A program made the translations under genes and the position numbers. From the NCBI GenBank assembly GCA_028583405.1, contig JAPTMU010000087.1, positions 1 to 64,000 on the forward strand: a stretch of 64,000 bases of DNA, in the 5' to 3' direction. Below are positions 35,715 through 64,000 of this stretch, one piece after another (positions within the stretch are counted from its first letter, which is position 1; every line of letters starts with the position of its first letter). The stretch comes from Pogonophryne albipinna (taxonomy: Eukaryota > Chordata > Actinopteri > Perciformes > Artedidraconidae). The notes beneath the pieces are model-generated. The model was not told where the DNA came from, searched no databases, and worked only from the letters and a program-made list of their open reading frames with translations.

Positions 35715-36569
35715 CACTGAACAAAAATATAAACGCAACACTTTTGTTTTTGCTCCCATTTTTTATGAGATGAATTCAAAGATCTAAAACATTTTCTATA
35801 TACACAAAATAACCATTTCTCTCAAATATTGTTCACAAATCTGAAAAAATCTGTGATAGTCAGCACTTCTCCTTTGCCGAGATAATCCATCCCACCTCAC
35901 AGGTGTGGCATATCAAGATGCTGATTAGACAGCATGATTATTGCACAGGTGTGCCTTAGGCTGGCCACAATAAAAGGCCACTCTGAAACGTGCAGTTTTG
36001 CTTTATTGGGGGGGGTCTGGGGGGGTCCGAAAACCAGGCAGTATCTGGTGTGAGGGGTAGGGGTAGGGGTAGGGTTAGGGGTAGGGTTAGGGTAATGTTG
36101 TGAATCGAGTGGCCTGTGTTCGTCGTCCATTACATACGCCTGCCCATACCATAACCCCACCACCACCATGGGCCACTCAATTCACAACATTACCCTAACC
36201 CTAACCCTACCCCTACCCCTACCCCTACCCGTCAAACCAGATACTGACTGGTTTTCGGACCCCCCCAGACACCCCCAATAAAGCAAAACTGAACATTTTA
36301 GAGTGGCCTTTTATTGTGGCCAGCCTAAGGCACACCTGTGCAATAACCATGCTGTCTAATCAGCATCTTGATATGCCACACCTGTGAGGTGGGATGGATT
36401 ATCTCGGCAAAGGAGAAGTGCTCACTATCACAGATTTTTTCAGATTTGTGAACAATATTTGAGAGAAATGGTTATTTTGTGTATATAAAAAATGTTTTAG
36501 ATCTTTGAGTTCATCTCATGAAAAATGGGAGCAAAAACAAAAGTGTTGCGTTTATATTTTTGTTCAGTG
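35715..36569. mobile_element. Palindromic Tc1-like element (CACTGAACAAAAATATAAAC ends)
   Basis: Left and right arms of about 330 bases are near-perfect inverted copies (e.g. aacgcaacacttttgttttt; ccacctcacaggtgtggcat). The ends read CACTGAAC...GTTCAGTG with TA on both sides, the Tc1/mariner target. The centre holds ggggtaggggtagggttagg runs and their inverse. No transposase. I recognise the terminus as a widespread fish Tc1-like repeat. Confidence 0.88.
36045..36232. repeat. Telomere-like (TTAGGG/GGGGTA) runs in inverted pair
   Basis: Left run of degenerate GGGGTA/GGGTTA units (36049-36093) and right run of CCCTAA/CCCCTA units (36190-36230), facing each other across about 100 bases. Confidence 0.9.
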
Positions 36570-36931
36570 TATGTGTGTATATATATATTTATACACACAC
36601 ATATACAGTACATATTCACATTCATACATACCTTTGCTTTTGTCCACTCTAAAGCAGCTTGAAGGAAACTAATTACATTGAACCAATGCATGTAAAGACA
36701 CAAGACCACACTTATTGAGATTTTAAGGCTCCATTTTCACTATGAAAATAACACAACTTGTTAACATCATTTACATAATTATCTATTAACTACCTGATTT
36801 TTTGTCAAACAGAATCACTTTGGAACAGCTCATTGTGCAAGAGAGTGAATCACTCTTATCTTCAAACTGCACACAACTTTTTTCTCACAAACACATATCT
36901 GAAAGTGTACACCTGTTATAAGAAGAAAGTA

Positions 36932-60011
<23,080 letters not shown>

Positions 60012-60092
60012 GATGACAGTGGATGCTGGGGGCCAGGGGAGTGATCACGACAACACAGAGAGTACTTCACCAATAGGAAGACTCAGTGAGAG
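60012..60092 (-). other. slc5a6: Probable 5' UTR part of slc5a6 first coding exon
   Basis: Reading the minus strand, a pyrimidine-rich stretch ending in CTCTCCAG stops at 60093, about 80 bases upstream of the ATG. This looks like a splice acceptor, so the exon with the start codon probably begins at 60092 and a non-coding first exon lies further upstream, at higher coordinates. I could not identify that exon or the promoter. The stretch up to 60690 shows no repeat I recognise. Confidence 0.45.
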
Positions 60093-60719
60093 CTGGAGAG
60101 GAAACAACAGGGTAAGTTAACTTCCTCGCACAAAGAACTGGGTAGCAGTGGTTCAGATGTAAACTCAACAATTAGCAGTGATTATCTTGTCTTCAACAAT
60201 TTTCTTTCATCTTTAAGTTTTGTAAAAAGCACTACAGAGCAAGAGTAATATGTGTTCATCAGTAACGGGCCAGGCAATATTGTACAGAAACGCAGAATAA
60301 CAGGGCGTTTCATCAGAGACAGGTATCTGATGTAGCGAAAATCAATTAATAAAGCAAGAAACCCAAATTATACAAATCAACACGTCTCTTTTTGTTGCAG
60401 CCACATACATAATCTCTAGCAGAAGCATCAATATTTACTTTGTAAAATGATCAAATGGAAAATAAATATCCAAACATTTAAATAAAAGCCATTCATTATA
60501 GCCTATACTCACAAAAGTGATTATTTGTACAAAAAATCTATCTTCTTTTCTTTCCTCAAGAAGTGTTCAATAACTCGGATTATCTGAGTTTTCAGTTATT
60601 TTGTTTACTAAAATACTTTGAGCATTAATGTTTAATAGTAGTGCATTTAGAATGAATCTTTTATTTACAATGCAACAGTTTCCATATTATGGTTCAACCA
60701 TTTAAATGTGTTGTTTAAG

Positions 60720-60992
60720 ATGCATTTGGGGAGACTGTGGCTGCGAGGGAGTGTGGTCGTCTTTCAACCAGAAGGTTGTGGGTTCGATCCCAGCCCATGC
60801 AGTCAACATATCGATCTATCCTTGGGCAAGATACTTAACCCTGAGTTGCTCCCGATGGCATGGCCAACGGTGTGTGAATGTTTATGCATGTTAGTTCCTA
60901 GAGTAACATACACTGCTCTGTAGGAATGGGTGAACGCGCTTTGAGGGGTCTTAAAGACTGGATAAAGCGCGATATAAGTCCATTTACCATTT
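60720..60992 (+). mobile_element. tRNA-derived SINE upstream of slc5a6
   Basis: tgtggctgcgagggagtgtg is an A-box-like start; gggttcgatcccagc contains a B box; the body ccttgggcaagatacttaac and tail gctttgaggggtcttaaaga, agcgcgatataagtcc match a fish SINE layout. Central motif shared with the SINE at 33062-33191. Confidence 0.8.
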
Positions 60993-61272
60993 GCAATATT
61001 TTAAGCTGTGTTGTGTTACACAGGCTGGGTTTTTATGATACCCTTAGATCAGAATATTCTGGATTCCGGGATGGCGAGCTACCATTGATAACCTGAACTA
61101 CTCATCTTTCCGCTACCAGTGGTAGGATTTTGAGAGGACTTTAAAGGAACCGAACAAAGAACAATTTTTTTTGTTTTTGGGGTGCACTCGAGTGTAAAGC
61201 GCTTTAAAAACAATTTAAAATAGTTACTGCCGGCAGACTGTTGTTTATTCCTGTGCCAATATATATATATAT

Positions 61273-61809
61273 TAGGGCTGTCAAGTTAACGCGTTAATAA
61301 CGCGCTAACGCAAAAAAAAATTAACGCCACAAATTATTTTAACGCGATTAACGCATGTGTATTTTTTGTCCTCTGCCGCCCCGTAGTTTCAGAGCGCATC
61401 GAGTTTAAAATACCATCTACAAGCTGATGCTGACAGCCCCGCTCCTGCCGTCCGCTTGCGGCAGACCACACTTCCACGCTCACCGGCAGGCACTGACTGG
61501 CCATCGGGAGGACCGGGAGGGCGTGTGTATGTGTGGCGCGTGCGAGCGAGAGAGACCTTACGTGTATTGTTGTTGTTAGCATCTGGTGCTAGCTAGCTGC
61601 GCTAACGGATATAAGGAGCTGTTTCAATTAAAACAGAGGAGTGACATTTCGCCGACAACTGCGCCGAGCACTTGACTTTATGCAGGAAGCCAGACAGTGG
61701 GACATTGTACGAAAAGTCAGCACACTCAGCACGGATAATGTGCGCAACATGATTGCAGCGTCCAGGCAGCTCCCGTTCGAGCATATGCCTCCATCACGCG
61801 CGCGCGCGC

Positions 61810-61854
<45 letters not shown>

Positions 61855-62050
61855 CTTTAACATCATTTTTCATGGTGGGGCTAAGCCATTTCTTGGTATG
61901 GCTGTAGCCTACCCCAGCCATACCCTGGCGCTGCCACTGGTGGCACGTATGGGGCGGGCCATTCTGCACATGCGTTAAATGCGTTAAATATTTTAACGCA
62001 ATTAATTCAAAAAATTAATTACCGCCGTTAACGCGATAATTTTGACAGCA

Positions 62051-62053
<3 letters not shown>
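61273..62053 (+). mobile_element. hAT MITE with TAGGGCTGTCAAG / TTTTGACAGCACTA ends
   Basis: Same family as 7607-8568, again inserted in a TA repeat. The interior keeps a transposase fragment (about 61648-61790: WDIVRKVSTLSTDNVRNM and AASRQLPFEHMP), the conserved region before the second catalytic Asp block of BED-type hAT transposases, so this is a deletion derivative. Confidence 0.85.
61797..61856. repeat. (CG)n(CACG)n microsatellite
   Basis: About eight CG units followed by about eleven CACG units. Confidence 0.9.

Positions 62054-62111
<58 letters not shown>
62054..62111. repeat. (TA)n microsatellite
   Basis: About 28 TA units at the right edge of the hAT MITE, probably the expanded target. 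Confidence 0.9.
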
Positions 62112-62114
<3 letters not shown>

Positions 62115-62376
62115 CTTCATGAAATCTCAGTAGGCTAGTCACTCCATTCACTCTGGTGTTCAACTTCATTTATTACCCATCCTTTAAGAACCTGGAATAC
62201 TGGTCCATTTTTCACACATATCAGACTGGTTACACAGGCTAACACTAAGAGTCCAGTCTGCCCAGTCATATTTCTGGCAAAAACTATTGTGGAGCTTGTT
62301 TCCCTTTGCATGGTTCCTTATGCAGTAGATCCACTTGGGTTTCCCCAAAAGTTTTCAAAAGCAACGTTGCTTGTAA

Positions 62377-63106
62377 TGGCGCATTTCCACCGCAGGCCTC
62401 GCTCGACTTAGTACGGGTTTGTTAGGCCTTGTTAGGCCCGGCTCATTTTAATGCTGCGCTTCCATTACAGTTTAGGAACTGGGGTAGTATCTATAGTAAC
62501 GCAGTGTAGGCGGAGCCGTGACGTCATCTTCAGTAAAACAACATCAGCCGTTACCCTCAGAGCTTACAGCTCCTCATATCTGATCAGAAACTAGACAAAA
62601 GTTAAACAAGTACAAAACACAGACTTCCTGTGTCATGGTGAATACAGTCGCTGGTTTATTTATGTCTGTAGGCCGTTGTTGTGAGTGTGGACGGTCGGAG
62701 CATATATAACGTTAGCTTAGCCAAGCTCCATTTAGACAACACGCATTTTAAAAGGTTTTTCGCCTGCCGTCTGTCTGCAGACTTGTCAAAGCATTAATTC
62801 ATGGTTTTTACTAACCGGTATCAGTATGTTGTTACGTCGGCATCATTTAGAAACGTGTATTACAATTAAATCACGGTCAAATATGTTCATCTTGTTGTAG
62901 TTGTAGCCCCCTTGCCAGCGATTCTCTCACTAGTTTAGTATTCAGCCCGGTTGTTAGCCCGCTTGTTGGCACCGATATAACCACGATTTTGTCGGGCCAG
63001 AAAAAAGTAGCCCCGGGCCGGAACTAGGCCTAGTGGAAACGCAACCAAAAACGGGCCCGGCACGACACGCGTGAACCGCGCTCCGTGCCATGGTGGAAAT
63101 GCGCCA
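62377..63106 (+). mobile_element. TGGCGCATTTCCAC element, copy 3
   Basis: Intact ends and TAA on both sides (62374-62376, 63107-63109). Collinear with copy 2 minus its hAT insertion. Confidence 0.88.
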
Positions 63107-64000
63107 TAAGTGTCCAGCAGTGCTTTAATGTCTCGCTGCTGCCTTGGTTAGACAACTCAAGTTTACAAACCCTCTATGGCTCCAAACAGCAAGTGGATCA
63201 GTTGTAAATATCAGGCGTTCCCAGCAGTGTGCAGTGCTTCTCGGAGGCTGAGAGATACCGCTGTAGTTAGTGAATTGAATTGGCAGACAAACCCTTTCCC
63301 TGCTAAGACAGGCTTGCTAGCTTCACCAAATCGATTTCTCCTCCGCTATCAGCCATTGTGGGTTGAAAAAATCTAAACACAAATATGCTACCTTGTGCAG
63401 GTTGCTAATGACACTACATATGCTGTTTGCTAGCAGGTCGCAACCGGTAGCTACACACGCTAGCGTTTAGACCGTGTTTATCCACTGACAATCCAATCAG
63501 AGGACAGGAAAATGCCGAGGTCATCGTACGCCGGCTGGATGGCCCCGGTGACTCGAAATCCGATTGGTGATTGCAAATGTTTCATTGCCATTTATTCTAA
63601 GCTACAAGGCCCGCACTGCTGATTCTGAAGGCTTAAGGGCAGATTTATTTGACCCAGCAACACATTCTGACTGAAATATGATAGGATAAAAGCTCCAGCA
63701 TAAACACAACCATTACTGGACGCAGCCCAAACGAGCGAAAATAACTTAATACATGTTAATGAAAGACTATATTAAAACGTTAGACGACGCCATCGGCACT
63801 GCCTCACCATCCACACTGCCCTCTCACACCTGGACCAGAGGAAGACATATGTGCAGTGGCGACTCACCTAGTGTCAGCAGAAAATAATTCAAATGATAAT
63901 TCCCAAAATATGCAAAAAATATATATGTTAAAATGTATTTTAAGATCATGTTTAGTCATCTGATTCGTCTGTACATTGCTGTTTTAGTCTGCATTCTTCT
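63107..64000. other. Repeat-derived tail with LINE RT remnant
   Basis: No gene recognised. 63805-63866 reads HTALSHLDQRKTYV in one frame, the segment before the catalytic block in fish LINE reverse transcriptases, but the rest is absent. Confidence 0.4.

Noticed and set aside
36045..36232. Interstitial telomere as a chromosome-fusion scar
   Set aside because: The facing runs sit symmetrically inside a bounded Tc1-like palindrome, so transposon origin explains them better.
60706..60923. Possible tRNA gene from the GGTTCGATCCC box
   Set aside because: Body and tail match a SINE and no clover-leaf acceptor stem closes.

Overview
This is vertebrate nuclear DNA, almost certainly from a ray-finned (teleost) fish. 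The evidence is one split gene with canonical GT-AG introns whose product is a vertebrate vitamin transporter, no operon-like organisation, long CA/TA microsatellites, and a dense mix of hAT, piggyBac-like, Tc1-like, L2-like, BEL-like, SINE and retroviral repeats of types I associate with fish. I cannot name the species.

The only host gene I can support is slc5a6, the sodium-dependent multivitamin transporter (biotin, pantothenate, lipoate), on the minus strand. Sixteen coding exons between 60011 and 36932 join in frame to 644 codons plus a stop. All inspected junctions are GT-AG, and the C-terminus ends in a class I PDZ ligand. Its three large introns (intron 2, about 1.8 kb; intron 6, about 6.8 kb; intron 14, about 9.2 kb) are filled with transposons.

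Layout. 1-5272: two copies of a roughly 3.5 kb repeat carrying a tandem array of 330-bp units and ending in a 48-bp tandem repeat. 5273-10230: a piggyBac-like element (family P1) split by a hAT-like element and by a second piggyBac-like element (family P2), which itself contains another hAT. 10232-11976: a broken TTF-zinc-finger hAT transposase. 11977-25906: a degraded endogenous retrovirus on the minus strand, with a left LTR remnant, polypurine tract, pol and gag remnants, a Lys-type primer binding site and a right LTR. It is interrupted by two large DNA transposons and a solo LTR. 25907-36600: transposon fragments, three related TGGCGC elements (the third is at 62.4 kb), AT-rich DNA with no visible gene, a SINE and a palindromic Tc1-like element. 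36932-60011: slc5a6. 60012-64000: 5' flank with a SINE, a hAT MITE and further repeats.

The window is best read as layered transposition history around one conserved gene. Several insertions can be delimited to the base by target-site duplications, and some are confirmed by an uninterrupted relative elsewhere in the window. I found no CRISPR array, operon, or convincing undescribed multi-gene system. The most unusual items are the retrovirus with a duplicated LTR edge and polypurine tract, an open two-exon frame of 107 codons inside a P2 element, and a long palindrome with telomere-like repeats near its centre.
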